Source: Branchiostoma floridae
Lineage: Eukaryota > Chordata > Leptocardii > Amphioxiformes > Branchiostomatidae
Direction of reading: 5' to 3'
DNA length: 64,000 nucleotides
Assembly (NCBI RefSeq): GCF_000003815.2
Contig: NC_049987.1
Coordinates: 3,835,168 to 3,899,167, forward strand
The position numbers were made by a program, and so were the translations under genes. The notes below the pieces were generated by a model. The model saw nothing but the letters and a program-made list of their open reading frames with translations. It was not told the origin of the DNA and ran no database searches. Below, piece after piece: positions 1-13,487 of this stretch (positions within the stretch are counted from its first letter, which is position 1; each line of letters begins with the position of its first letter).

Positions 1-640
1 ACTTATATATATATATACTGCACGTCAAACATGGTTGGAGACGAAACACATTTTATTTCAATCAGTCCCCTCTACGATCACGAAAGGAAAAAGCTTTTTT
101 AAAGAGTCAACTAAATTCCTCCCAAGCTCCCCCTGTGTTTACAGACAACAATGAAACTACCCTCCTCCTAACATCACAGAACCCACACTTTACAGAAGAG
201 GGGAGATCCTTCGTCTTCCACTGTCTCAGGAAAAGAAGTCGAACCCAACAAATTATAATTTAGAGTTATCTTTTAAACTAGGGTAGACATACTGTTCTAC
301 ACAATTTGTCTGTTTATCATCTTTCATTTCAACTACAATTACTGCAGACAATTAGCCCTCAGGAAACTGAAATAAACTATTTTGTCGCTACCCAACAAGT
401 AGGTATACGTAACGCCTTTTATCTTATAAGTAGGTATTTTTCCTTTGTTTTGATGGTGAGTTTGCTGAACAAAGTAAATGTGCTGAGCAAAACTACATGT
501 AAGCCAAAATACCCAATATGTGAAATGGAGGTTTTGTAACCTTGTACTATATTACTACTACTACTACTGCATTGTGATAGATGGCATTAATTTGGACTTA
601 CTCAGTTGTACAAAGCTAGACTAAATCTAACTACAGAAGT
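1..640. other. No gene seen
   Basis: AT-rich. 180-262 matches the LINE 3'-end family (ttccactgtctcaggaaaag aagtcgaaccc). The small ORF at 306-539 has no recognisable features. Confidence 0.6.
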
Positions 641-651
641 GATTAGGAAGT

Positions 652-920
652 CTTTTACCCTGGGAGTCAGCCGGGATCGGGCAGCTAGGACAGTTTATTC
701 GGTGGCCCAAGACAGCCAGGCCCGCCGAGCTTCTACTAGCGCTCCGGGGAGTTTAAGCCCGATAAGGTCCACCTGCCCTTAGAAAAGGGTAGCGATAACT
801 CCATCGGGCTTAAACTCCCCCGAAGCGCTAATGTGAGGTCGGCGGGCCGACTGCTATGGCTCCCCGAACAAAACTCGCTAGCTAGCCAGTCCTGTCTGGC
901 TCCCAGGGTAGAGGACTTTA
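652..920. mobile_element. Imperfect inverted-repeat MITE
   Basis: Outer ends taccctgggagtcagc / ctggctcccagggta, and inner gggagtttaagcccgataa / ccatcgggcttaaactccc. ORFs across it are by-products. Confidence 0.65.
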
Positions 921-1039
921 GATTCGCAAATTTAATTTTACACCTAAAGGCGTTTATTGTACATTCTCGAGTTGTCAAGTGCATAACGTCTATTGTATGC
1001 GCTTTTGCATTAAGAAACATATACGAAAGATAAGAAACT

Positions 1040-1310
1040 TATTTTCCAGAAAGATTCAAGGCATGTTCCCTATATCTGATATCGAATGTCTAGAACAAAG
1101 AGTGTGCCAGTTTCGTACCTCTAACAGAGTAGAAAATGAAGTGCACTTCGTTGCTGGCTGTACTATTCATTTTAATGATATAAATACTCTATTCAGCTAT
1201 ATAGAAAGTCAATTCCATCACTTTAGACACATAAGTAGCACTGACAACATTTGCATTCCTCATGCATTTTGACAAGCTAAACGCATACAATCCTACATTT
1301 TTTTGCCATT
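1040..1310 (+). pseudogene. LINE C-terminal fragment, decayed
   Basis: LEQRVCQFRTSNRVENEVHF VAGC and LFSYIESQFHHFRH resemble the terminal CxxC...ENEVHF...C block seen at 57268. Upstream of the SLC18-like gene. Confidence 0.55.
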
Positions 1311-1511
1311 ATGAAGAAGCGAGTAGAAGCCGAACTTCTATATAAGACTAGGCCTATAATACTAATTAATATAATATATGTTCTGTCTCTGTTTTTGTGA
1401 CCTCTACTTAGCTCGGTTGGGCAAAAATGTACGATAAAGCACTTTATTCATTCATTCATTTATTCATTCATTCATTCATTAAATGTCAGCCAATTAATTT
1501 TTTTCCAAAAA

Positions 1512-1817
1512 TAGTTTCATCAGGTTGGTAGAATATAGGATAAAGGAGAATTCTTTTTACACGACCAGTGGGTACTTATATTGCTTACGTTTTGATGTCT
1601 CTCAGACACCTTCGTCAGAGCTTCTAACTGGAGTTCAGCTTCTCACCGCTATATGTAGCCGATGAAAGTGGCGCTTTTGCGTTGAGAAAACAATCCCAAA
1701 CGTGGCTGAGGTTGTATCCCCCCTCGCGGGTAGCTCTGACGAAGGTGTCTGAGAGACATCGAAACGTAAGCAATGTAAATACCTCTGGTTGTCTAAAAAG
1801 AATTCTTCTATATCCGA
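1512..1817. mobile_element. Penelope terminal hairpin (solo ends)
   Basis: Arms of about 110 bp face each other, sharing cttacgttttgatgtctctc agacaccttcgtcagagctt. The left side has the tagtttcatcaggttggtag extension. No coding core. Confidence 0.7.
1736..1765 (+). ncRNA. Hammerhead-like motif
   Basis: CTGACGA, GGTGTC paired with GACATC (one G-U) around TGAGA, then GAAAC. A mutated mirror copy lies at 1588-1617 on the minus strand (CAAAAC instead of GAAAC). Confidence 0.45.
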
Positions 1818-1915
1818 TATATTTTTGTATTCATGGTGCATGGTAGATGGTTTGGTGATAACTCGTGTCTTCATTTTTCATCACCAGATCTAGGATCGCG
1901 GTGACACAAGCAGAC

Positions 1916-2027
1916 ATGATCCACAAGGCACTGCCCACTCTTAGTAACTTTCGGAAGTCCGGAGCCTTGGTGCTCATCGTGGCATTTCTGGCGATGTTTG
2001 TGGACACCATGCTGACAACTGTCATTC
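1916..2027 (+). CDS. SLC18-like exon 1 (N-terminus, helix 1)
   Basis: Codes 37 residues including [19 protein letters not shown], the first membrane helix with the family Asp. Donor gtaagt at 2028. The start is the first in-frame ATG. An in-frame TAA lies at 1859-1861, and an acceptor-like AG at 1886-1887 leaves open a further upstream exon, so the true N-terminus is uncertain. Confidence 0.75.
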
Positions 2028-5000
2028 GTAAGTAAGGCCACAGCAAGTAAATCTTATGGATGACATCAGCACGCTCATTAACTTTCGCCTCATTTCAGAA
2101 AAAAAATTCCTATTCGGGTATGGTCTGATAGGCCAAAATAGGCAAACACGTTGTATTGTAGCCTAATAATTATGCCCGTAGAGAAGTGACACTAGGGATT
2201 TAGCCATTACTATAGTTGCAGAAGTGAAACTTGTTGGATAGTTGTGAACATGCCGATAATATGGAAGCCATGAATGTAGTTGCCAGCTTGGCAAGTGATA
2301 CCAGTCTACTATAGTAATGTCACCTTTACTGTACTAGTTCACTTCTTTGATACTGGAATGAATACCTTGTTAGTTGTGATGCCACGTTTTGTCACTTCAA
2401 ATCTTTTTACGACGCTTATGGTGTCTATTTTGAACATTCATCCATCTTGTTTTTTTTTACCAATCTTGTTATTTTTGCAGTCTGCAGAGGATCTCATCCT
2501 TAAAATTTACTTGCTGTGGCCTAAGAGGATAAAATAATTGATCTCCCTAGCATACGGCTCATTCAACAGTTCTAGCTCAATACAGCAGCGTATTATAGAC
2601 ATAGAGGGATGAATCATTACAGCTATTATTTATATGTGGGATAATAATGTTTGTTGTAAAAAACTTATACTAGTGCGGTACACTGGTATCACTTTCTAAG
2701 CTGGCAACTACAGTCATGGCTTTCATATTGGTTGCACTTTAACAACTATCAAACAAGTTTCACTTCTGCAACTATAGTCATGGCCACCTCCCTATAGCTA
2801 GTGTCACTTCTAGTATGATTATTAGGCTACAACACAACATGCTTGCCTATTTTGGTCTATCTGACCATCCCCGAACAGGAAACCAATTCTTTTTTTTTTC
2901 TGAAATGAATCGAAAATTAATGCGCGCGCTGATGTCATCCATAAAATGTACTTGCTGTGGCCTAAAAGTAAATTGTCTGGTATGTGCCGTTGAACTTGCG
3001 ACCGGCCTAGTTTTCGTGCCGGGCCTTTGGCCATAGACTTATTCATGAGCTTTCCAGTCGTAGATTTACCTTTGTCTTTCTTGACGCTGCTGGGTTACAG
3101 TTTGTACCATTTGGAATATAGTTGGAAACTTGTTCTGTAAAGCCGGTTTTACAATTCATGCGGATACCGCCCGACTTTGTAGACAACTCTCTCAATGTGC
3201 CGGTCCGTCGCCCTGACTAATTACTGTTATCTGCAACCTTATAATTATCCTGAAGGTGCGTGAACAGACAACAATGTGTAGTAGATGAAGAAGAAGTTTA
3301 TTTGCAAACTCTTGCCCGAGGGCTAATTGCAAGTACATGGAATAAACGTAGGAGATATATAAGTGACAATGGACATGGTTATGAAAAATATTCTACTCTA
3401 ATACTAGTGTTGGCTATTTCTAAACGGGTTGGGTTTGACTTCTTTTTTGGAAGCAGAGGTAGAGCGTTCAACTTGAAATTTATAATTAGAGGTCCCGAGT
3501 TCGATACCCGACGTGCCCCCGTCGTTGTGCCCTTGGGAAAGGCACTTAACACGACCTTCCTCACTTCACACAGGTGAAAATGGGTACATAACTTTGGCTG
3601 GGGAGGTAAAAAAAGCACTACTTATTTATTTATTCATTTATTGGTCTGGCTGTACAGAATGCACGGCCAGGGCTGCCCAACTAGCCTATGGCTATTACAA
3701 AGGCAAAAACAGAGACAATATTTATGGAATTTGGACAGGGCACTTAACAATAACAATGTACTAAGTTCATGAAAAGATAGGAATAAAAATAAGAATAACC
3801 TTCTGTCTGTATTGTGTATGTGGTTACTAACTTGAGTGCAGTGCCACATTGTCCTCGTCTGCCCAAAAAGCAAAAAAAATAACAAGAGAGGAAATTCACA
3901 AGCCTGATTCTTGCAATTACCACACTTTCCTTGTAATTTTGCACTACCAAGATATGACGTCAATCACAATTAATAGTCATTGGCCGAGGTATGTTATTTT
4001 TGTCAAACGCATATATTATGTATAACGTTGTATCGGGAGGTAGTATTTTACCAAAATGTCATATTATAAGACATTTGTATTGTTTCTCCAATGTAATTGC
4101 AATTAGCCTACGGGCATGAACTGGCAAATAAACTTTCTTCTATCAATATGGTATTATCATGTCCTGTTTATATATCTTCCTTCGTAGGCCAATTCATTTA
4201 CAACTCCTTGCAAAAACGAGTCAATGCTATTTTGACATAATGATTCGAAGTATTATCTTTTATGATATTATTTTTTATGGTATTATCTTTTATGATATTC
4301 GTCCCTCGGATAGGACGTTAAATGGAGGTCCCGTGTCTGGGGAGAGCCATACCCCGGGCACGTAAAAGAACCCGCCACATGTGCGATGGTGCGGTGTGAG
4401 CGGTTCAAAACCTACAGTACCTTGGCCGCACCTGGGGCAATTACTGTCGTATTGAGGTCACCTGAGTGGCGCCGAATGGCAGCTCGCTCTGGACACTTGC
4501 GACAGTCGTATTGAGGTCACCTGAGTGGCGCCGAATGGCAGCTCGCTCCAGACCCTTGCGATATAGCCCCACCTATTGTAAGCTCCTCGCAATTCAGCCC
4601 CTGGCTGCAAAGAGTACGTAGTCGGCCGACCCAATAACAATAACAATAACAATTAACAAGATTATACTGTTACCTTAGATTAGATTAGTTGTTAGATATT
4701 AGCAATAGTACATAGTTCAACTCCCATGTATATTCAGATTGCCATACGTTGTACCAGTTACAATTGTCGCGCAATAAAGTTCTTTTCTATTCTTAATATG
4801 TATATTATGTATATTTTCTCTGACACCAGGACCCATCATGCCAGATTACCTGTACAGATTAGAACACCCAAACTTCACCGGCGCTATCATCACAAACCCT
4901 CAGCGAGTAAAACAGTTGGAGAAACTGAGCGTTAAACTGGGGATTCTATACGCTGCCAGTCCGGCTGCGTCCATCATAACAAACCCTGTTTCTGCATGGT

Positions 5001-8000
5001 TGGCTGATAGGTAAGACCGCATATGACCTGTATTTTTTATACATTGACGTTGTTGCTTATATGTTATTGCTTTGTATGTGCTGGTGTTATTTTTATGTGA
5101 GGGAGGTCAACTTGTAACGGTTGTTTCAACCTGTTTTGCCCTCCAAATCACTGTGTGATGAATATTATAAATAAATAAATAAATGAATAAGATTTTGATG
5201 GAAAGGTTATATTTTAGGTTATGGCAAGATGTTATATCCCTATATGTAGGGCAACTACATATAACTCGAGAAGCTGAGTATGGATTTTAATGATATTTGG
5301 TATTTGAGTAATAGTTACGAAAAGGAAGGTCGAGTTCGGAAATGGTTGGCGTAGCATTTTTCGTCAGGACGGTAGCGGGCCGAGTTCGTGTGTGCGTTTG
5401 TCTGTTTGCGAACAGTATCACTCGAGACGCTGCGAATGGTACCGGTTTTGCATGATATTTGGCGGATAGATAGGGGTTGGGAAAATAAAGGTCAAGTTCG
5501 ATAATGGGACTCCTAACGGCGAGTTGCGGTACTGCAGCAGAGGTTCAAAGCTAGAGGTAATTTTTTCTTCCCTTTTTCACCTTTGCCAAGATGGTTATGT
5601 TTTCAACTAGCATGAGTACCATCCTCCTACTTTCGCTAGCTAAGTACTGAGCCAACGGTCACTACGGAGGATGGTACTCAGGCTAGTTTTCAGTTGCCAT
5701 GGTTAAGAAGCTATGGTGTGGGTCTGAATTCTGCCAAGAGCAAAACTTGAGAATGTGTGAACTTGGGATGGAAGTACCTGTTGTGGAAAGGAATATCCCG
5801 TTTTCCTATGGAACTGCAGCGTACGTGTGTATGTGTGTGTGTTTGCGCAGAACACTACCCGAGGTTAGTTGGGATGGATTTAATGGAACTTCTAACCACT
5901 GCAAACACAATTTCATACAGTCTTTGCGTTTGGAATAGGTACTCTTTAGAAATGAATGAAACCTTAAAGTCTTAATAAAGGTATGAATATTTGGCATAAG
6001 GTATGTGTTCGTGGAACTTTAATTATTGTTTATTGTTTGCCAGTTGGCTGATAGGTAACACTGCACAGATCAATTTTTTTGATATGTAATATGCAATTTA
6101 TAATATCAGACCTAGATCTAGTAGGTCATTCATATGCACAGTTACAGAGACAATTCCGGAAAGCAACTCTAAATTTGTATGGTATTGCCAACAGAAGTTC
6201 TCAGAACTATGTAACGCTGGTTCACCTTTATTCGTTGGGTAACCCATATCCGATGTTTTAAAAACATCTAATAATGTCAGGTCGGCGGACGATGGTTTTT
6301 AAATTGCATCATTCGAAAATGTACTGAAGATATCACAATCTGAAACCGCCATCCGTATACTTGATATCCCTAAATAACCTGCTTTCAAAAAAAAAGAACA
6401 ACGGATATACGATCCCACACGGATAAAAGTGAACTAGCGTTAACTCCGTTTCTAAATATAGTTTGTTTGTCTTTCTTTCAGGTTTGGTTACACATTGATC
6501 CTATACATAGGCATGGTTCTCGTCTTCTTCTCAACGATTGGTATGTTTGTTTGTGTTTTGATAGTTGTACATTTTATGACATAAACTTTATCATTAAACT
6601 TCACCACGTCAGATCGCGTGGCGCAGCGGCAGCGTGTTGGACTCGGGACCGAGAGGTCTCGAGATCAAATCCTGGCGTGTCACCGATCTTGTGTCCTTGT
6701 AAAAGGCACTTATTAACGGGTTGGTAGAGTATACGATATAGGAGAATTCTTTTCACACAACCAGCAGGTATTCACATTGCTTACGTCTCTGAGACACCTT
6801 CGTCAGAGCTTCTGACTGCTTCTCACCGCTATATGTAGCCGAAATGTAGGTGGCGCTTTTGCGGTGAGAAAACAATCCCAAACGTGGCTAAGCTTGTATC
6901 CTCCCTCGTCCCGGTTCATCACTGTGATTGACTTTCTTATCCAGATCGCCTCCTTAATCCACTGTGCCCGCCCGTTGTCTTCCCTGTCTATGACCTTCGC
7001 CCCCTCCCGGGATACAAGCTTAGCCACGTTTGGGATTGTTTTCCCACTGCAAAAGCGCCACCTAAATCAGAACTCCAGTTAGAAGCTCTGACGAAGGTGC
7101 CTGAGAGACATCGAAACGTAAGCAATGTAAGTACCTGCTGGTTGTGTAAAAAGAAGTCTCCTGTTTTTATATAGCAAAATAAATGAATATGTGACAGTTT
7201 CTGAAATATTTCTCAACAGCATTCACCTTCAGCACGTCCTTCGCTAAGCTGTTCGCAGCACGTGCGGTTCAAGGTATTGGGGGTTCTTTTTCTGTGATTG
7301 CAGGTAGGTGTTTATTCATTTATTTATTTATCAGCACAACAAAGTTCATGAACAATACAGAAAAGAACGCATAAAAATACGTGCAGGAGGAGTGGAAAAC
7401 CGGAAACGACTATGCCCGTTGTACTATGCCCTTGGCCTTCTTCTGTATAGTAAAAAAAATGCAGGGTAGTCAATAATTAACAAAGAAGAATAACACATAG
7501 TATGTAAAAATGATACAAAAGGATAATCAAACATTAACAGTAATATAAATTGAGAGAAGATAATAACTGACTATATGAGACTACTGCAAGAGGCAACGGT
7601 GTTTCTGATGTTGTTAACCAGGTTGGTACGTCACTGAATAAAGAGGCTCTTTTTACACAACCATTGTTTAATTTTTATTCTCACCAACGTTTCGGTGACC
7701 ATCTGTCACCCTCTTCATAGCAATTCTGACTGGGTTACATTGTACTGCAGGACAGGTGTCGCTGCTCACAAGAAGGTGACAGACGGTCACCGAAGGTCAC
7801 CGAAACGTTGGTGAGAATAACGCAATGGTCGTGTTAAAAGAGTCTTTTTATCAGCTGCTACACGTGTTTTCCTGATATGTGTTATTCTTTATGTCATTCG
7901 ATACGGTAGTACCGGACCGGGTGATACCTTGGGATATCACCAGGTTCTACAGTTATCACACGGGCTTTCATCGAATGGCTCGAACGCCGGTGCGACAAGC

Positions 8001-11000
8001 GACTGTATGCAGTGTATAATAAACGTCGAAGCAAACTGCTATCCGGATGGTACCCAGACTAGACATTAACTGAAGGGAAATTATTGATAAACCAAACTTT
8101 AACTAACCAACACTGAAATTGATTGGGACATACCCCAAATTTTCAACCGACTGCGTCAACCTTGTTCACGGAATGGACTCCTCTACTGTAGCTTCCGGAA
8201 CATGACCTCGGAGACACGTGACTACAGCACAGGGTCGTAAATGCCAGATAACCTGTGTCGCCCCCGTCTCTGTTTAGCGATTGACCGGGGGCGCGGATGC
8301 ATGTACACAGCCTTCTTCACTTTTCTTGCAAAGAATTCCCGCTCTGAATCAAGGATATTATAAGTGTTGGTTAGTCATCCATAATGTCATTTACCAACAC
8401 ATATGGACTTTCACGCTATGAAGTGAAATTTGTTTTCTCTCTTGCATCTCCATGTAGCCTTCATGATGCTGGCAATGACCTTCAAGGACACGGACAGAGC
8501 AAAGGCAATAGGATTTTCTCAATCTGGAATGACCATCGGTTTGCTGGGTAAGCATCTGGGTCCTCAGCTTTGTTGATGATTTGATATTTCGTATCAAAGT
8601 GTATTAAAAGGAACACTATTGACGTTTAAATGCTATCAAATGCCATTTAGCATTAAATCCCGTAAACGTTGTACAGTGGATAAATATCTACACCTGTGGT
8701 AGATTTCTACCTCATGTTACTCTCCGTGATATATTACAGACAGACACACAGACACACAGACCCAGACACACACACACAGACACACACACAAACACACACA
8801 CACAAACACACAGATAAACACACAGAGAAAGATACACGCACACACACACACAGATACACGCACAGTCACAGAGAGATGCACACACACAGACACACACACA
8901 AACACACACACACAAACACACAGATAAACACACAGAGAAAGATACACGCACACACACACACAGATACACGCACAGTCACAGAGAGATGCACACACACAGA
9001 TACACACACACAGAGATACACACACAGGTACACGCACAGAGATACACACACAGATACACACACACAGATACACGCACAGAGGTACACACACACACAGACG
9101 TACACACACAAACAGCACACACAACCACAAAAAACACACACAAACACACATTTTATACATGTAAATTCTTAAAACGTAATTATAATGTTATGTACGTAAC
9201 AACATTTTGGACCAATCTATAAATATATTGGAGAAAGAGCTGAAGTCATCTTGAACCTACTACAAAAACATTGCAAACTTTGATCCCAGTTGTACAGATT
9301 ATTAGTTACAGTACAGATTAAAGTTTGTAGCAATCCAGTCTTTACACTACCTGACCCTACGAATAGTGTTAAGTGATGTGAATCTCTCAGTCCGACTGCC
9401 TTGTGATAAACTTCCATAGATTTGTATTTGGAAATCGTTAAAAGGGATTTGTTTTAAAGCACTGGACACATGCATAGTGAAGTAACGTACCTGTATGGAT
9501 CAGCTCAAAAGGGCCTGTAGCCACATATTTAAGCCGCGTATACTTAAAAAACGTCTTAGTTACCAACCTTTTTTTAAGTAATAAACTTCTTATTTACCAA
9601 CAGTTGGTCCTGCCATTGGTGGAGCGATGTACGAGTCTCTAGGATACAAGAGCCCTTTCCTGTTGATAGCTGGGGTGACCGTTGTTGATGGAGGTAAGCC
9701 ATCTTGTTGTTCCGCCTTCAGCCCACAGCAAGTAAATTTTATGGATGACATCAGCGCTCATTAATTATCGCCTGGTTTCAGAAATGGGAACTACGGGAAT
9801 GGTCAGATGGGCAAACATGTTGTGTTATATCCGTAAATAGTTTCATCAGGTTGGTAGATCAATCGAACAGTCTTCTTCGTTTCACAACCTCTTTTTATTC
9901 TTCTGCAGACGTTTCGGTGACTGTCTGTCACCTTCATCAGTGCAAAATGAGATATACTAACGTTACTCGGTGCGATATGACCTATACAGTGCAAATCGAA
10001 CTAAACCTATTGTGACGTAATTACTTGACATGGAATGTTCTCGAACGTGATACGTTAATCATCCTTGCCACTTTGTGACGTAGTGGCAAGGATGCGGTCC
10101 CAAACATGGCTATTTATACCCCCCTTCGTCTCTATTCATTACTGCTGTAGACTTTCTGATCCAGATGGCTTCCTTTACCCAACGTGTGTATTTGTTGTCC
10201 TCTCTGTCAATAACCTTAGCCCCCTCCCAATCTATTACATAGCCTGATTAAATCTCGCTTATAGCAGCCCGCCAAACATCCGCCTGCCCACTATCAGCTT
10301 GATAGAGAATAGCCCTTAGTCAAGGGAACTGGGTTTTCCATATATGGATAATGTATGTATTTGCCGGGAGCCCACCAGAGCCTGGCTTTTGGTTTCTATG
10401 GACTGGGGTGGGTTGCTATGTGGTGATTGACAGCATCACACCTCTTATCTGTAGTTGATCTCTCTGATCTGTGCCAATTGTACTGATGGTGGGAACAGAG
10501 TTCTACTATTATAAAATGATGTCTTTTTTTAACAACCGCTACACCGAAGAACTAATGTGAAAATTACCCTTCAATACATAGAATAGCATTCATTTAGGTG
10601 GATGTGCCTGTGGCATAACTTTTGATGTGCCAATAATTATAGGAGGGACATATCATGGTTCTGAGAAGTTTGACCAAGGAGGTTGACAGGCTTCAACTGT
10701 CACAACAACATGGCGCATTTTTGTGAACCAACTGTTTTTCTGCAGTTCTCTGCCTATATAGATTTTTAAAAATGTACTTTATGCCAAGCTTTCGTTGCTG
10801 GCCACATAAAATCTCACCACCAGGCAAAATAATAGTTCCAGGAAAGTCTGCGCTCCAAGATTCCTTCAAGTTTCTTGAAATCCCCACAACTGGCACAAGA
10901 CGTTGTTTTCCTATTAAACACAAACATGCCTCTGCTCCCATGGGTCCTTCACACAGAGAACCACAGCCCGGCACAGACAATGGGAGAGGCAACTAGCCCG

Positions 11001-13187
11001 CCTGTTGTATCCAACTTTCGTCAGTATCTAACTTTCGTAATACGCCGAATCCTGGATATCCAGGAATCGTCCTGAGCAGAAGGACGATTCCTGGATATCC
11101 AGAAATCGTCGCAAACAGGACGTTTCCTGGATAGACGACGGTGTTTATCCAGAACGTGTACGTGGGGGTGGAGCTTCCTGTTTTCGAGGAAGGAGACTAT
11201 GCGGAGGGCGGGGGCATGTTGTTTTCGTCAGAAAGCCGCCATCTTTGTATCTCCCCGCAAGAAGATCGTGTAGTTTATTCTGTTGATCCTGGTGTTACAG
11301 AACTTAAACGAATGTTGATAATGATACTTTGATGTTTACATGTTACTTACGTATCAGGCCCAAAATGCTTTTTGCGTAATGAATTAACAAATGGCAGTCA
11401 AGATGGGATAAAATTACTGTTGTTTTCCGTATAGCGACACATTCACGGTAACGTGTTAATAGCATCCAGATGACGTCCCTTTGTCACACAAGGCCTGGTC
11501 CACATCCTGGATATCCAGGAAACGGCTTGAACAGGAGGACGCTTCCTGGATATCCAGAAAACGGCTTGAACAGGCTCAGGACGAATCCTGGATATCCAGG
11601 AAACGGCTTGAACAGGAGGACGCTTCCTGGATATCCAGAAAACGGCTTGAACAGGCTCAGAACGAATCCTGGATATCCAGAAAACGGCTTGAACAGACTC
11701 AGGACGAATCCTGGATATCCAGAAAACGGCCTGAACAGGAGGACGATTCCTGGATATCCAGAAAACGGCCTGAACGCCTGACGAATCTGGGTGGTGGAGA
11801 CATGCTAATGTACTGGTTTCCACGGTAATGGGGGCTTGACCAAAATCCTTGCTTGCCATTGGTGTCCGTAATACGCAGCGGTCACTTCCGGGTTTTAATC
11901 TCTCGCAACTTGAGTCTGTCGAGGTCTCACGAGGTCGACCCATATATGGAAACATGGGCATCTATTACACAATGCAATGTTATTTCTTGCAATGTGGTCT
12001 GTCACCGCTGACTTGTTTTCTTCTTTCTCTGCTTCTTTCTTCTGCGCCCTGGTGTACTTTCTTCCTTCAACATTTGTTGCTTTCTTTCTGTGTTCTGCTA
12101 ATCTAGTGCCAAATGTTCTTCCCGTCTCTCCAATATATACTTTGCTACAACTTTACATGGAATTTCATACACACAATCTGTTTTTACAGCGTCTTCTAAT
12201 TTGTCTTTGTGGTAGACTAAAAGTAACTGTCAAGTAATTACGTCACAATAGGTTTAGTTCGATTTGCACTGTATAGGTCATATCGCACCGAGTAACGTTA
12301 GTATATCTCATTTTGCACTGATGAAGGTGACAGACAGTCACCGAAACGTCTGCAGAAGAATAAAAAGAGGTTGTGAAACGAAGAAGACTGTTCGATGTTG
12401 TGTTATAGCCTGATATTTATACTTGTAGAAGTGACTCTAGGGAATTAGCCATGACTATGGTTGAGGAAGCGAAATTTGTTGGATAGTTGTAAAATTGCAA
12501 CCAATATGGAAGCGATGTTTCCAACTTGGCAAGTGATACCAGTGTACCACACCTGCATCACCTTTACTACTGTCTAGTTCTCTTTTTAAATTCAGGAATT
12601 AATGCCTTGTTAGTCGTGTTGCCACGTTTTGTCATTTCAAGTCTTGTTACGACGTTAATGCTGTCTATCTAAAATTTAGCCATCTTGTTTTTTTCACCCA
12701 TCTTGTTTTTTTTGCTCTATCTCATTATTTTTGCAGTCTGTATAGGCTGCCATCCATAAAATTTACTTGCTGTGACCTTTATACTGTCAATTATTTATAC
12801 ATAGATTTCAATTGTAAATGGATAAATGAAATTAGGATTCACATATTCAATGCATTAAAAATTCCAAACATATTTGAGTATTTGTAAAGTTCACATAATA
12901 TCCTTGGACTGAAAGGTTTGGATGTAAAGGCAGAGATTGTATTTTTCTGACTTACAATTTTTAATAAGAATGAAGAAATGTTGGTTAAATGTTTGCCCTG
13001 TTGATATTTTGCAGTGCTTCGTTTACTACAACAAAGGCCAGCAGAAGAGAAATCGAAGGCAAGTGTGTGTGTGTGTTGTGTGTGTGTATTTGTGTGTGTG
13101 TGTGTGTGCGTGTGTGTGCGTGTGTTGTGTTGTGTGTGTGTGTGTGTGTGTGTTGTTATTGGACGTGTTTGTGTCAGTGCGTGTGTT

Positions 13188-13218
<31 letters not shown>

Positions 13219-13391
13219 GAGTGTGTGCGCGCGCGCGCGTTTGTGTGTGTGTGTGTGTGCGTGTGCGTGTGCGTGTGTTGTGTTGTTATATTGCTGTTGT
13301 TATTGGGCGTCTTTGTGCCAGTGCATGTGTTTGTGGGTGGGTGGTGTGTGTGAGTGTGTGTGTGGGGGGGTGGAGGGGGTGGGGTGTGAGT

Positions 13392-13430
<39 letters not shown>

Positions 13431-13454
13431 TGTGTTTGTGTGGGGTGGGGTGGG

Positions 13455-13487
<33 letters not shown>

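Larger units (their letters stand above)
9817..12407 (-). mobile_element. Penelope-like element with 169-bp inverted terminal repeats and 13-bp target duplication
   Basis: The ends 9862-10030 and 12228-12396 are exact inverted copies by eye. ATGTTGTGTTATA flanks it (9817-9829, 12395-12407). The left side has an extra about 30-bp extension (tagtttcatcaggttggtag) before the repeat, as known for Penelope elements. Inside, on the minus strand, are a GIY-YIG endonuclease remnant and its C-terminal AKVIDRED block. Each terminal repeat carries a hammerhead-like motif. Confidence 0.85.
9721..12777 (+). mobile_element. Hairpin MITE copy split by a Penelope-like insertion
   Basis: Parts 9721-9829 and 12408-12777 together match the intact copy at 2036-2524. 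Ends read acagcaagtaaattttatgg and its complement atttacttgctgtg. Lies in intron 6 of the SLC18-like gene. Confidence 0.85.

Noticed and set aside
1831-2046. 71-codon minus ORF
   Set aside because: Antisense shadow of SLC18-like exon 1.
8696-9172. Long ORFs of His/Thr or Cys/Val
   Set aside because: Translations of a CA microsatellite in several frames.
11443-11961. 172-codon minus ORF and 115-codon plus ORF
   Set aside because: Repeat period is a multiple of 3, so frames stay open without selection.
13059-13065. GT donor four bases downstream for exon 7
   Set aside because: It would shift the frame of exon 8 and lose LLKDPY; the GC donor keeps it.
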